From Enoplolaimus lenunculus (lineage: Eukaryota > Nematoda > Enoplea > Enoplida > Thoracostomopsidae), in the NCBI GenBank assembly GCA_030248215.1, contig JASANG010004086.1:1-64000 (forward strand): DNA of 64,000 nt, in the 5' to 3' direction. The translations under genes were made by a program, and so were the position numbers. The notes under the pieces are model-generated. The model was not told where the DNA came from. It was given only the letters and a program-made list of their open reading frames with translations, and made no database searches. Below are positions 11,601 to 23,159 of this stretch, piece after piece (the first letter of the stretch is position 1; every line of letters starts with the position of its first letter).

Positions 11601-13167
11601 TATATTTGTGTCCCGGGAAATTGGGACGGCCTTTATAGTAACATGAGCCCACGTAGCAAGGAACTTAAATTTTGAGCCGTCTGGACTATTAAAGTGCTAA
11701 ATATTTTGACTCCATTACAAAACGGAGTAATTAAAATAATTTATCAGGACAGAAAATTCCGCAAAATGATTTACATTATTTGGTTCGGCAATTGAGATGG
11801 GTCTAGACATCTAAGACCCCGCCCCAGGCTATGTGCATGACAATTACAATTGATCAGGTTGGTTTGTTTACAAAGTGTGTAGTTTAGTTATTTTACAGAA
11901 ATATGTGGTTTAATCAAAGCTTTGGCCAATGTTAATTATAAAGGCCTGCCCACTGCGAATTTCCCATGTGTCCCAGTCTTTCAGTGCCCACTTGTCCAGT
12001 CTCCCAGTGTCCCGGTCTCCAACTGTCCCAGTCTCTCAGTGTCCTAGTGTCCCAGTCTCTCAGTGTCCTAGTGTCCCAGTCTCAAAGTGAGCAGGCCCTT
12101 ATAATCAGGGCCAATGCCTTTAACAGCAACAGGGGCTAACCTACCGAGCACTTTACCAGCTTCAACAGTGCCACGGTATCCAGATAAGTACAGCTTGCGT
12201 AGATTTTTGAATCCTTTGCAAATAAAATCTAACGCCGGATGCATGCCGTATGATGTTGTGCTCATTGATAAAACTGATAAATGTGGGCAGCACAGAGACA
12301 ATGAAAAAATTGAATAACCCGTTAATGCTTTAGCTTCGTCAATGTAGACCTGAAACCATAACAAACAAACCGGTTACGGATTACAATGTAACAAATTTCT
12401 ATAAAACTTATTTAGATTATATACTACCAAAATTCATTTCTATTTAACAGAGTTGAAAATTTTTTTCATTCAGCAGCTACGCTTGGTTTTCAAATTAAGC
12501 CTGTACCCACAGAAGCATTGAGCAATATTTAAAAACTCGCAAACACGTTAAATTTTATAGGAATCATTGCTAATTTGCTAACCTCATCAAGTGTCGTTGG
12601 CCATAGTTCTCGCACATCTCGTACCCGTGCTTTGATACTGTACGATAGGTCAATGCTTCGTATCCTAGGGCATGACGCATACAACTCACTTAGTCCAGAA
12701 TAAATATCCATGTAGTGATTAAATGAGCCACGCAGGCTTACTACACGAACTTGGGTCAGGTTGACACACTCGCACAACTTTAACAAATGATCGTTGAGCA
12801 TAAGTAACCAATCAAAATGCAGTTCGTGCAAAAATTGACAGCAATGACCAATAATTTGAAACGTTCGTTCATTGACCCGAAATACGCCGTGCAAAGGATG
12901 CGGATCACTCATGTCCAAAATTGCCAAATTACGACCGCATAACCTGAGAATCTTGTGTAGGCAAGAATTTAAACGCCGGCCCAAAGGTTGATCTTCTTCA
13001 AAGAATAAATTAAAAAATTTTAGACGGCGCAAAGAGTTCCACGTTTGCAGCGAATGCTTTCTAAATGAACGGTTGACAAACAACGTTGCGTGCAACGCCT
13101 TCAAGTCCAACTGATTGAAGATATGATGTTGGATTTCGAACGGAAGCGAATCAAAATAATTGCACAT
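8606..13167 (-). CDS. F-box and leucine-rich-repeat protein, four exons found
   Basis: Exons on the minus strand: 13167-12583, 12349-about 12157, 10733-10532 and 8919-8606. The first encodes an F-box (FDSLPFEIQHHIFNQLDLKA, then L..L.FVNRSFRKHSLQTWNSL) followed by LRR-like sequence with RIRSIDLSY. The second has CCPHLSVLSMSTTSYG and FKNLRKLYLSGYRG. The third has LEVLVLNESPMVTDEVMIEI and LLLRHIDVG. The last has LSNIVHNCDRLNHVDISG and ends ...LRFETGQ stop. F-box/LRR proteins join substrates to SCF ubiquitin ligases through Skp1. Exon 1-2 and 3-4 junctions are phase-consistent; the exon 2-3 junction is uncertain, and an exon may be missing in that 1.4-kb intron, which holds two minisatellite-bearing elements. 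I start at 13167 (MCNYFDSLPF); an in-frame ATG at 13245 is possible. Confidence 0.75.
9490..9677. repeat. Two-copy tandem duplication, 94-bp unit
   Basis: The block beginning AATCTAGAATGTTAGTTTAA at 9490 repeats from 9584 with the same ending (GTAAATTTACAAAATAACC). It lies in the third intron of the F-box/LRR gene, in a wider stretch (9230-9680) rich in AAGCTTAA palindromes. The copies differ at about ten positions, so the duplication is not recent. Confidence 0.8.
11054..11650. mobile_element. GGCC-TIR element carrying a GGGACAGTT minisatellite
   Basis: The left end reads GGCCAATGTTACTTTAAAG followed by AACGTCCCATTTTCCCGGGACA. The right end, reverse-complemented, reads GGGCTCATGTTACTATAAAG followed by GCCGTCCCAATTTCCCGGGACA: terminal inverted repeats of about 42 bp. 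The flanks ACGTAAC and ACGTAGC form a near-perfect 7-bp target duplication. Inside are a 33-bp duplication (11076-11152) and the minisatellite. Long frames on both strands are repeat artefacts. It lies in the second intron of the F-box/LRR gene. Duplication length and ends suggest a hAT-like non-autonomous element. Confidence 0.75.
11164..11515. repeat. GGGACAGTT / GGGACAGAT minisatellite
   Basis: Roughly forty 9-bp units alternate between GGGACAGTT and GGGACAGAT, with occasional GGGACAGCT, TTGGACAG and GGGACCG variants. The unit length is a multiple of three, so all frames stay open and give false proteins of W-D-S/W-D-R and C-P-x/Q-L-S repeats. It is the core of the TIR element at 11054-11650. 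Confidence 0.95.
11924..12112. mobile_element. Short GGCC-TIR element with CAGTGTCC array
   Basis: The left end GGCCAATGTTAATTATAAAG with GCCTGCCCACT and the right end (reversed) GGCCCTGATTATAAGG with GCCTGCTCACT are inverted repeats. The interior is an array of TCTCAGTGTCC(C/T)AGTGTCCCAG-type units. Flanks AAAGCTTT and AATGCCTT match at six of eight positions. It is related to the element at 11054 but bears a different array. It ends about 45 bp from the second exon of the F-box/LRR gene. Confidence 0.65.
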
Positions 13168-13259
13168 CGAAACTATCTCGGTAAGCGTCAAATTAAAAAC
13201 GATAATATTTTTGAGGCACAAACGCATGCAAACATATTTAGTCATAAAAATGCATAACT

Positions 13260-14015
13260 GGACAGTTTTATAAGTTTTGTGAAACTTAGAGGTTAATCAA
13301 AAATTTATATGGAAGAAAAGTGGTTCAGTGAATATTCTACGTAAATCTGAAAATGTACGCACCGAATTGCCGATAAAAATTTCACCGGCCTGTAGTGACA
13401 AGACTAAATTTTAACAGGTGCAGAAACGGCGAATGAACCGCGGATTAACTGTTTCAATAAAATAGGCACGATAAACTTAATTGAGTGAGCGAGTGGTGTA
13501 AATTTAATTCAAGAAAAGTGTGCTAATTTTCGAGGTTCAACATTTTATGATTCAAAATCTTGAAAGATCTGAGACAACAACTAAATGATACATGCAAGAA
13601 ACATTTGAAAACACGAACTAATGACTATAAATGACTGCACTGTCGGTTAACGGTCCTGGTTTCGATTGTAAATCATCTGCAAACTAAGGTCCCAAGAGCG
13701 GATCCATGCTGCGAATTGCCGTCGAGCTTGACCGATTTTTTACGTCGTCAAAACTATTGCTAGGAGTTTATTCGGTGTGTTTCTGCATGCAGTCAAATCT
13801 GTGAACCTCGTCAAAATGTTTTCTAGATCAACCGTTGAACAAGTCGTAACGCATGTAGGACGATGCATTGAGTTTGACAAAAAATTAAATTATTGCTTTA
13901 ATATAAAACATAGAAGACGTTTTGTTTTGCGCTTATTTTTAGCTTTAATAGCTGCAGTATATTTCAAAATAAGCCTAAGCCAAGCAGAAGTTGAAAACTC
14001 AGCATGGACTAAGCT
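13260..14015. other. Gene-free stretch upstream of the F-box/LRR gene
   Basis: This is the presumed promoter side of the minus-strand F-box/LRR gene. I see no convincing promoter motif. An 81-codon plus frame at 13777-14022 has no recognisable domain and runs into a MITE, so I do not call it a gene. Confidence 0.4.
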
Positions 14016-14427
14016 ACAGTAGTGACCCGAATAGGAGGGGGGTAATAAGAGGGGTCCCCATTTTGAGTCCCAATCAATAGGAGTCCGTATCCTTAGTCGC
14101 TAACCTAATCAGAGTTAATTAATGTCAATTATCCCTGATTGTAGTGCATAAATGACTCCAGGACCAAATGAAGTTAATTTCGAAACTTTAAAGCATACTT
14201 AAGTTTTGTAATTACATTAAGTATAGCCTTGCATTATCGCTCAAGCTATTGACACAAGACAAATAAACGTTTAATTCAAGGGATAGTTGCAATACCGAAT
14301 ATATCAGTAACGAAGGGTGGCGGAGAGCGGTTTGAAAATAAATAACAGTCGATAACCGAATAACAGGGGGTACCTTTTGGAGACGCCAAATAAATATCAG
14401 TCCCCTTTCTTATTTGGGTCGCTACAG
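14016..14427 (+). mobile_element. MITE family 1, copy 2
   Basis: It has the ends CAGTAGTGACCCGAATAGG and CTTATTTGGGTCGCTACAG, and the same interior strings as copy 1 (TTTTGAGTCCCAATCAATAG; aaataaataacagtcgataac; caaataaatatcagtcccc). About 410 bp, non-coding. Confidence 0.75.
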
Positions 14428-17400
14428 AAGGATGGTCAAGTCAAACACGTATGCGTTTAGTTCGTAATGCAACGCTTATGTAGAACGTTAAAGTAGTTAA
14501 AGCATAGCAGCCGAAAATCAAGCGAGAAAAATAAACGTTGTTTTTGCGTATTGACATAATTGTTTACAACAGAGAATGTCTGAGTTGCACACAAACACCA
14601 ACCTTTTGTGAGGGAAACAAAAACTGAAAAAAAGTTGTGTCGGAAGCGACTGTCACGTGACGTTCAGATATTGTTGAGCAGCCTAGGTCATTCTGCTTAG
14701 GTCTCTTTTCTTTTATGGGCTTTATTTGGACCAGCGGGGCGGTCCTCAGCGTAACATGGGCCAATATTTTGATCATTAAACGTTTCGTCGTATTAATTAT
14801 TAAGTGCATGAAGTATGATTGATCGACAGGATGTAACCGCATATCCTTTTCTGGTAAAAACCGGTGTCCGCTATCTGTTTCTATTTCCGCTATAAAAATA
14901 CCCGAAATTCTGTTATTTTTATGCTCAAAATTAGTTATAAATCACGTATACATCTAGCAATTTTTCAATACAGATAGGCTACAAATGTTCAACGTTGCAC
15001 AACACTATTATGGACTCTATCCACCAAAGTACACAGACCACTATTGATTGGAACTCAAAATGGTACCCCTTACCTCTTATTACCACATCTTATTAGTTTC
15101 ACAACAGTGAACGTTAACATATTCCTCAAAATGTTTTGAGCCTAAGGGGAGATATCGTTGTGACCTGGACAAATTTGTCGATAATGTTAAAATTTATTGA
15201 CATATCATTCGCTTATCCTCAAAGAGTTGCATTTGTTAAAAATCCAAATTTGGGCGTGAAATGAGAAGCAGAGATACTGGACAGTTTAAACTTACAAAAA
15301 CTTGCAACCTCAAACCATGAGCTGGTGTAAACTGAAAACAGCCCTTTACTTACACTCGAAGACATTTTAAAATGTACATATTGCTACTAAATCATGATCA
15401 CATAAAATAATATGTACTTGTGATATGCAAGTAATATTTGTAGCAGGGCTTTGCGTTCTTGCGAGGTATGAACGCACGCTGTTGCGATGCGTCAAGTGTG
15501 CGGCACGAACCGGCCGAACGAAGTGAGGCGAATGTGTCACGAGAGCATTGCCATCCTGCTGTGCAAGTCAATAAAAGAAGGAGTGTACACACAAGTGTCG
15601 AACGAGAGAGATTCCATGAGCTCTGCGCGAGCGCACTGCGCAAGTTCTTGAGTCACCTGCACAGCTAGAGAGCGATGCCAGAGTACACCGCACGCTTGAA
15701 GCGAGATTAGCAGCACGCGTTTGTTTGCCAAAAGGACAATAAGCCGTGCTACAGCTGACTTGTACCACGGTACCAGATTCCAGCCTAGCCAAAAACCTGA
15801 TTTCCGATTTCGGTTTCAATTCCAATCAGATTTGGTTCCGATTAAAACCTCACATGCAAGACATAGGGTACGCTTCAGGAACCGTCCAACCATTGGCTCT
15901 TACCAATGCTCAATCTTCAAGGCCCGCGCCGGTTACCGAAGCCCTATTCACGGTTTAAAAGAAATGCTTTCAAAACATCTGAATGCATTAATACGAACAG
16001 AATTTGGTCTAATTTTTACTACTGTGTCTTAACATTTGGGGCTAATCTTAGCACTGATGCAAATAGGCAATTTATAACTATCCGTATAAAATGATGGTTC
16101 ATATTTATTAGTATATGTAGTGGATTGGGGCAATATCCCAAAACAATAACAGTTTTCCACTTATTTTTAAACGACCGACTTTGGTTTGCAATTTTTGCAT
16201 ATCTGACAGTTTCACACACGCACTGCACAGCGATGTGCTTGCCTTGATTGTAAAACTACTGACTTCAGCGCAATTTTTGTGCAGTGATAAACATCGGCAT
16301 TTCTGCTGCGTCAGCAACATTTATTTATTTTATGTAGGTTTTTGTTTTTATTTTGCAAACACAGTTTTTAATAAAACTGTAAATAAGAACTGATTCTTCA
16401 ACCCTTTTTCACCTGAAAAGATTCATGAATAATAGAAGCGGTTCGTAATTGAGCTTACACCTATTTCAAAGTCTATTAAGCCTAAGCAAAAAATTAGTCT
16501 AAAGCTTAAACTTACTCTATTGCAGTCCCGTAGAAAAACGTTCTGGCGCCTGATTTTGATATGGGCCATAATGATTAAAGTCGGCGCACAATACCTAGAA
16601 GAAGACAAAATTTAATATAATGTATTTTGAGATACCTATAGGTATTTACTACTTAAAGTAACAGATACGTTTGTATTAGTTTAATTAGGTAACTAAATAT
16701 TGAAATATGCGAGGATGCGTGACACTGCATCACCTGTCAAATCACGTTCGATCTCTGAATCAACTGTAAGTTGTCACACTACTGTTAAAAATTGAAGGAA
16801 CAAAAAAGATAATTTATAAACTCGACAACCAGTCAAATGCTAATTTAGTGTTACGATAATTCGTCTCTCGACAAGTCACTGACAGATAACTTGTAATTCG
16901 AAATTTCGCCAATTCGACAATTTGTGACCCAACACTATGTTTATGCTTAGAATTAGTCTTTACATTACGCTTAAGCTTAAAACAATGCCCGGCGACCAGT
17001 TGTCGTGCTACGAGTTGTCGTAGATTCTCTGAATTTGTCATGTTCTCTTGGCGTAACAGCATATATACATTCTTCGAAAACCACGCTGAATTGTAGACTT
17101 AAAATGAATAATTTTTCTGCCAATTTCTTTCTCTCGTCGTGTACTTCGTTATAGATTTGCTAAAAATCCAAAAATGCACTGCGCTGTGTTTCGCAAATGC
17201 ATTAAGCTCACAGTTTATTATACTTTGAGCATCAGATTTGTCGTTTGCTCTGACCTTGTTTCGGGCAAGTGTAATATTTTGATGCATCATTTGTCAATAC
17301 GTTCCTACCATAAGACTGTAAGCCTAATCCTAAGCATAAGCATAAGAATCATCTTATACTTAAGCTTAAGCCTAAGCCTGAGCAAAAAATAATCTAAAGC

Positions 17401-17540
17401 TTTAAGCTTCATTTATTCCAGTTCGTTCCGCCCCTGATCTTTACATGGGCCGTTTCGACAATTTAAACAATTCGGATTCGCTAAGTATTTGCAGCATATA
17501 ATTTTTATAGTAGCATAACACAGCTAACACTCTGTTTTAG
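14428..17540. other. Gene-poor stretch upstream of SARDH
   Basis: No exon could be assigned, although the first coding exon and promoter of SARDH should be here. 15455-15960 is less AT-rich than its surroundings and contains CpG-rich strings; open frames overlap there on both strands without recognisable domains. Fragments of the GGCC-TIR family end at about 14762, 16567 and 17452 (CATGGGCC after a CCCCTGATCTTTA-like string), the last two with aagcctaagc tracts. Confidence 0.45.
17265..17452 (+). mobile_element. GGCC-TIR family fragment with TAAGCC-type tract
   Basis: The right end CCCCTGATCTTTACATGGGCC matches the family's terminal repeat. Upstream is a tract of taagcctaagcataagc units (17318-17385). 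The left boundary is a guess. Confidence 0.35.
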
Positions 17541-20500
17541 TTCGTACTTCCGACGTTTATCCACCACTCGTCATAAAGCATCTTCATCAAAAGTCGACAA
17601 CAGTCAAGACTTGCCATCACAAGCTGATGTCGTTGTGATTGGTGGTGGATCAGTTGGCTGTAGCACACTGTTTCACTTAGCAGATGCAGGCCATACCAAC
17701 GTTGTGTTGCTGGAAAAAGACCTACTCACTGCCGGCACTACATGGCATACCGCTGGTGCGTTGCTAAGGTGTTTTGCACTGAAAATTACACTGCGAAATT
17801 GTTTAGTACTTTGGCTTTTGTACACTTCCTTCACACGTTTTAGTTCCGGGTTTAAGCTTAGGTTTAGTAAATAGCTCACCTATGCATGAACCTAGGCCTA
17901 AACATAAGCCTGAACGTTGAGAAAGTGTACAATTATAAGCAAATGCTTATAGGGACAGATACGATTTTAAAGACACAGTACTGTTACTGACCCAAATAAG
18001 AGAGAGCCTAGAGTGTATTTTGCCTCTACAGATGATACCCCTCCCGGATATTCCGCTACGGACCGTGTTATTTAGCACATGTTGCTGAAATTCGCTGTAA
18101 AATTTCAAAGGGTAAGCTGTATTCTTCGATCAAATTTACATTCGGAGTACCTTAGACCACCGTTGCATGTCATTTAAGAGCAAACTGAAACATGTATATC
18201 AAAACAGCAGCCGCGTTTGAATAATTATTTGCAGGATTATTATGGCGACTGCGTCCAAGCGATGTTGACATTCAGTTGATTGATCGATCGCGTGAGTTAA
18301 ATCGCAACATTATTCCTAATCAACACGGACAAGAAACCGGATGGATCGAAAACGGCGGTCTGTTTGTTGCGTCGACGAAAGAACGTTTGGACGAATACAA
18401 ACGGTTGATGACCATAGGACACGCGTTTGGTATCGAAAGTCACGTACTGGACCCCAGTGAAACGAAAAAACTCTATCCTTTGATGAATGTTGACGATGTC
18501 TACGGTACCCTATATTCTCCAGGAGACGGTCTCATTGATCCGTCAGGAATATGCAATGGACTGACCCGCGCTGCAAGAAGCATTGGAGCAAAAGTGGTCG
18601 AAAAGTGCCCAGTGACTGCAATCGAAACTGACCAAGACGATTTTGGGCAACGAATAATTACTGGAGTGGTGACCCCAAAAGGACGTATCGGAACTAACAT
18701 TATAGTTAACTGTGCTGGTGCGTGGGGACCATACATTGGCAGAATGGCGAATGTTCCGGTACCGTTATGTGTGATGCGTCACGCTTACGTAATTACTGAT
18801 AAAATCAACGGTATCCAGGGAATGCCAAATATGCGCGATCATGACTCATCGATATATCTTCGACTGCAAGGAGACGCGCTTGCAGTTGGCGGATACGAAC
18901 CAAACCCGGAATTTATTGATGATTTGCCGACAAACTTTGCGTTTTCTCTCTTCGATTTAAATTACGATGTTTTCGGAGTTCATATTGACAACGCTGTAAA
19001 TCGTGTCCCCGTTGTTGGAGAAACTGGTATCAAATCGGAAGTCTGTGGTCCAGAATCGTTCACTGCTGATCATAAACCGTTGCTCGGTGAATCGCCAGCG
19101 CTTCGTGGTTTCTTCCTTGGCTGTGGTTTTAATTCTGCCGGAATGATGTTTGGTGGCGGCTGTGGACAACAGCTTGCCGAGTGGATCATTCACGGTCGAC
19201 CCAGCTTATTCATGCATTCCTTTGATATTCGCCGATTTTATTCAGGACTGACAAGCGATAACCAATGGATTCGCGAACGAAGCCATGAATCGTACGCGAA
19301 AAATTATTCAATCATATTTCCCTACGATGAACCGTTGGCGTGTCGTAATCGTCGTTGCGACGCGTTACATTCAGTTCTACAGCATGCTGGTTGTGTCTAT
19401 CAAGAGCGCCACGGATGGGAGCGGCCAGGATGGTTTTTGACTGATGGAACAGCTGCGCCATTGCTTCCCTACGACTATTATGGATCATACGGGTATCGAA
19501 AACATTCGCCAACTGAATATCATTACAATCAATGCTTGCGGTATGATTACACGTTTGACGAACCAAAAACTGAACATTTCATTGCAGAGGAATGTAATGC
19601 ATGCCGACACGCAGCCGCACTATTTAATATGTCGTATTTTGGGAAATATATTGTTTCTGGACCTGATGCACAGGCATTTATTGATTGGGTTTTTAGCGCA
19701 GATTTACGTCGTCCTGCTGGAGAAACGGTGTATACTTGTGTGCTGAACGATAGGGCAGGTATTGAAGCGGATTTAACGGTGTCTACAATTGAACCAGGAT
19801 TAGAGCACGTCGCGACTGCCGGCGAAAAAGTGTTTTATGTAGCAGTTGGTGGAGCGATTGGCGAACACGTGTTGGCGCATATGAAACGCGAGCGCTCACG
19901 CAAACGATTTGAAGTAAATATAGCAAATATCACTGACAACTATACAATGTTAAGTTTACAAGGTCCCGCAAGCCGTGATATTCTACAAAAACTAACCGAT
20001 ACTGAGTTGTATGACGACAAATTTCCGTTTTCAACAAATCAAATCGTTTCGATGAAAGGAAAAGTTGACAGTGAGCATACGGATGCAAAATGTCGCCTAA
20101 TACGGTTATCATTTGTAGGCGAACTAGGCTACGAGTTGCATATTCCAAACCAGTATGCAGTTGCAATTTATAATTCACTGCATCAAATTGGCAAACAGTA
20201 CGGCTTACGTAACGCCGGGTACCGCGCGATTGATGCATTGAGTATGGAAAAAGGTTACCGTTTGTGGTCGTTTGATATTCGTAACGATGTAACTCCGCTT
20301 GAAGCAGGACTTTTATTCACTTGCAAACTGAAGACCGATATTGATTTTTGTGGTCGATCCGTTTTGGAGCAACGTCGAAAACATGGTGCGCGGAAAAAAT
20401 ACGCCATGTTTATGCTTGACAAAGGGTAAGAGATTACAGATGGTCTATACAAATTATATGAGGCCGTCTATCGAGGCACAGGGAGACTAGGAAACCTAAG

Positions 20501-22632
20501 GACTTGGAAGCTTAGGTTTAGGCTTAGGTTTAGGCTTAGGCTTAGGCTGACACTTATGCGTGGTAGCCAGGCTCTTAAATAGTTAACAAGGACCAGTCAA
20601 AAGTTGTTCGTGTCATCAACGGAATGCATCAAATGTGTTGTTTCAACCACATGCAATAATTTTTTATAACTATGCTAAATGCTTTAATAATGTTCTACCT
20701 GAGCAAACCCCGTATTAGTTATGTCTTTAGAGCTGTGTGCATGTCTACATGTGATTTCGACGTCAACGAAATTTTCGCACATTACTGGAAACAGGAATTT
20801 TATTTCAGCAATTTGTTTAAAAAAATTTCTCATCGTACTGAACAAACTGCAAACAGGGGCACACCATGACCATACCGGGCCCTGAAGCCGATGTCTGTGG
20901 CGGAGCCGCAAAAAATGTTTGTTAAAAACGTGGGTCAAAATAAATTTTTCTGTTCAAAATCTATTTTTGAAACACTCAGCATCGCGCCCATTGTAGACGC
21001 ACGCTTATGGTCTGCCACTGCTGGCAATGCAAATTAAGTCAGTGTTGTAATAAAGCTTGAGAAAATCTCGCACAGGTCTCATGACAACATTTGGGGTTTG
21101 GAAACTGTTTACAAAGACGGCGAGCCAGTTGGTTTTCTACAACGTGCCGAGCGTGCGCCAACACTTCAGCGAAGTATCGGTGCAGGATACATATCAAAGG
21201 TTGATGGTGGCAAGATCACTAATGAATATCTAAAGTACATGATTTTTTTATGTTTTGCTTGCCTTAACATTATGGTTTATTACAATAGGCTGCGAAATTT
21301 GCGATATTAAAGACTGTGAATATAAAGAAATTATCGTCGCAGCCTTCCCTAAAATTGGCTTCTGGAAAAGCGCATATAATACCAGTCGTAGTGGGACTAC
21401 AGTTATTTAGGGAAGCTCGAACACACGTAAGGAATTAAGGTAACGTGCAAATTAGTTATTCGCTAACTATTCATTTATCGGTTTTGGGGGTGTGTAAACA
21501 ACTTATTCAGATTCTTGCACCCAAAAACCCTTCAGTCACCCTAATAATTATTGGAATAATCTAAAAGGTCCTAGTTTTGTCTTGTCAGTTAAGCTAATAT
21601 GCAAATTAGCTAGTAGCTAACTATTTGAATATCAATTTTGAGGGTTTGTAGACATTTTATTCAGATTCCTCGCACCAAAAAACTCATTATTGCTGAAATT
21701 ACATTGCTTGTAACCCTAATAACTAGTGAAATATTGTAAAAATGCCTAATTTAGGCTTATCAATTATAAATTATATGCAAATTATCTACTAGCTAACTAC
21801 TCAGTTATTGGTTTTAGAGGTTTTTAAACAATGTATTCAGATTTATCGCACCAAAAAACCTTCAGTAACCCTAATAATTATTGAAATAATTCAAATTTAA
21901 AAAGTCTGAATTTTGTCTTGTCAATTAAGCTAATATGCAAATTAGCTATTAGCTAACTGTTCAATTATCGGTTTTGGAGGTTTGTAAACAATTTATTCAA
22001 ATTCCTCGCACCTTTAAAAACCCTTTAGAGCTGAAATTCGATTGCTTTTAACCTTAATAATTAGTGAAAAGTTGTAAAAAGTCCTAATTTAGGCTTAAAA
22101 ACTATGATAATATATATGCAAATTATCTTTTAGCTAACTACTAAATTGTCAGTTTTCGAGGTTTGTAAACAGTCTATTCAGATTTCTCGCACCCAAAAAC
22201 CCTTTAATGCTGAAATTAGATTGCTTGTAACTGTAATAATTAGTAAACTAAAGTAGAAAGTCCTAATTTAGGCTTAACTAATTATATGCAAATTAGCCTG
22301 TAGCTAATAAACGGCTTGAAATTTTAAAATCCTAATGCGAAGTTAACAATCCAGGATAATTGGCTTTCAAACAAAAAAATGTTTCAAAATCGATTTAGCC
22401 GTTCCTGAGATTCTTTTCGGAAGGACAGACGGACAGACGGGCGGACGTACATCAACCTTTCGACCTCAAAGTACAAAACATAAAATGTCGTTTATAACGC
22501 TGTCAGATTGTTTGTTATTACAGAACTGGAAAATACGAAATTGAAATAATGGGTAATCGAGTGCCTGCTGAGCTACATCTCAAGTCACCGTTCGATCCTG
22601 AAGGAAAACGAATCAAAGGAATTTATGACTAG
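17541..22632 (+). CDS. SARDH: Sarcosine dehydrogenase, mitochondrial (first exon not found)
   Basis: Exons 17541-17755, 18235-20425, 21076-21234 and 22524-22632 join in phase and encode 890 residues (human enzyme about 918). The enzyme oxidatively demethylates sarcosine to glycine in the mitochondrial matrix, passing one-carbon units to folate and electrons to ETF. The visible N-terminus ([14 protein letters not shown]) looks like a mitochondrial presequence. Then come the FAD-binding [27 protein letters not shown] with the His that binds FAD covalently in this family, [11 protein letters not shown] across the intron, and NGGLFVAS. The C-terminal half is the GcvT-like folate domain: [40 protein letters not shown]. 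It ends [23 protein letters not shown] is the nearest alternative, but motif spacing fits SARDH better. The first intron holds a MITE fragment and the third a 1.1-kb HINE-like repeat. Confidence 0.93.
17982..18080 (-). mobile_element. MITE family 1, partial reversed copy in SARDH intron
   Basis: TTACTGACCCAAATAAGAG, then gatacccctcccggatattcc and cggaccgtgttattta correspond to the reverse complement of the family's right-hand 100 bases. Only this part is present. Confidence 0.5.
21382..22485 (+). mobile_element. Helentron/HINE-like repeat, copy B, in SARDH third intron
   Basis: It begins CCAGTCGTAGTGGGACTAC, has six diverged units of about 155-170 bp with the family cores, then the CGATTTAGCCGTTCCTGAGA tail and (GGACAGACG)n. 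It stops at caaaacataaaatg without the terminal hairpin found in copies A, D and E. It makes up most of the 1.29-kb intron and lies in sense orientation 40 bp before the last exon. Confidence 0.6.
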
Positions 22633-22832
22633 TAAATTGAACAAATGTCACGCATTCATAAGTACCCATTTCATGGTTATGATGTATATATTGTCCTACG
22701 AAAAAACAATATCGTTGAAACGCAGCAGCATCTTCAATACGGTTCAGGTCGCTCATATGCACCAAATACAAAGTTTTGCAGTAACTGTAAGCAAGAGGGT
22801 GCAGTTTTACGTTTAGTTTAAACTCAACAATA

Positions 22833-23149
22833 ATGAATCGCAATACTTTGCGAAAACTATCATATATATTTGAGTTAGCTCGGGGTAATCCGACGTCGTG
22901 GGCTCAAGCTCCACCTAATCCGCAGCAAAGTTTTCTTAAAGAGCACTATATGGTACTGGTTAACTTAGAAATACTTTACACCTTTCTATGTGTTATTATA
23001 TTTAAAAAATCGCAAACGTATTTATCAACTGCTTCATTATCGCCACTTATATCTGCGAAGGCATTATTTAGTTACAGATGCTGAGGAAAAACGTCGTAAT
23101 CAACTCAGTAAAACAGAATGTAGGAAAGCTCGTAGCCAAGATTTATGGT
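22833..23149 (+). CDS. Candidate small gene of unknown function, downstream of SARDH
   Basis: From the ATG at 22833 a frame reads MNRNTLRKLSYIFELARGNP, then PPNPQQSFLKEHYM. From about 22972 a second frame reads KYFTPFYVLLYLKNRKRIYQ … RRHYLVTDAEEKRRNQLSKT and stops near 23149. Both look coding (polar/hydrophobic patterning, a basic region). The 16-19 bases between them begin GTACTGG and end TTAG, so either an extraordinarily short intron or an indel separates them. The size and basic, tyrosine-rich make-up would suit a small mitochondrial or membrane-linked protein, but I recognise no family. It starts 200 bp after the SARDH stop on the same strand. Confidence 0.3.
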
Positions 23150-23159
23150 GAGCTTTGAT

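Noticed and set aside
11062-11675. Long overlapping frames on both strands giving W-D-S/W-D-R or C-P-x repeat proteins
   Set aside because: They are products of a 9-bp minisatellite, whose unit length keeps every frame open; no non-repeat sequence or splice context supports them.
13777-14022. 81-codon plus-strand frame with a hydrophobic stretch
   Set aside because: No domain, no splice partner, and its end runs into the terminal repeat of a MITE.
15398-16390. Cluster of 60-100-codon frames on both strands
   Set aside because: They overlap in several registers in a moderately GC-richer block and have no recognisable domains; the block may be the SARDH promoter side.
20505-20560. TTAGGC-like run as an interstitial telomere
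   Set aside because: The units are mixed TTAGGC/TTAGGT, short, and match the arrays inside dispersed TIR elements.
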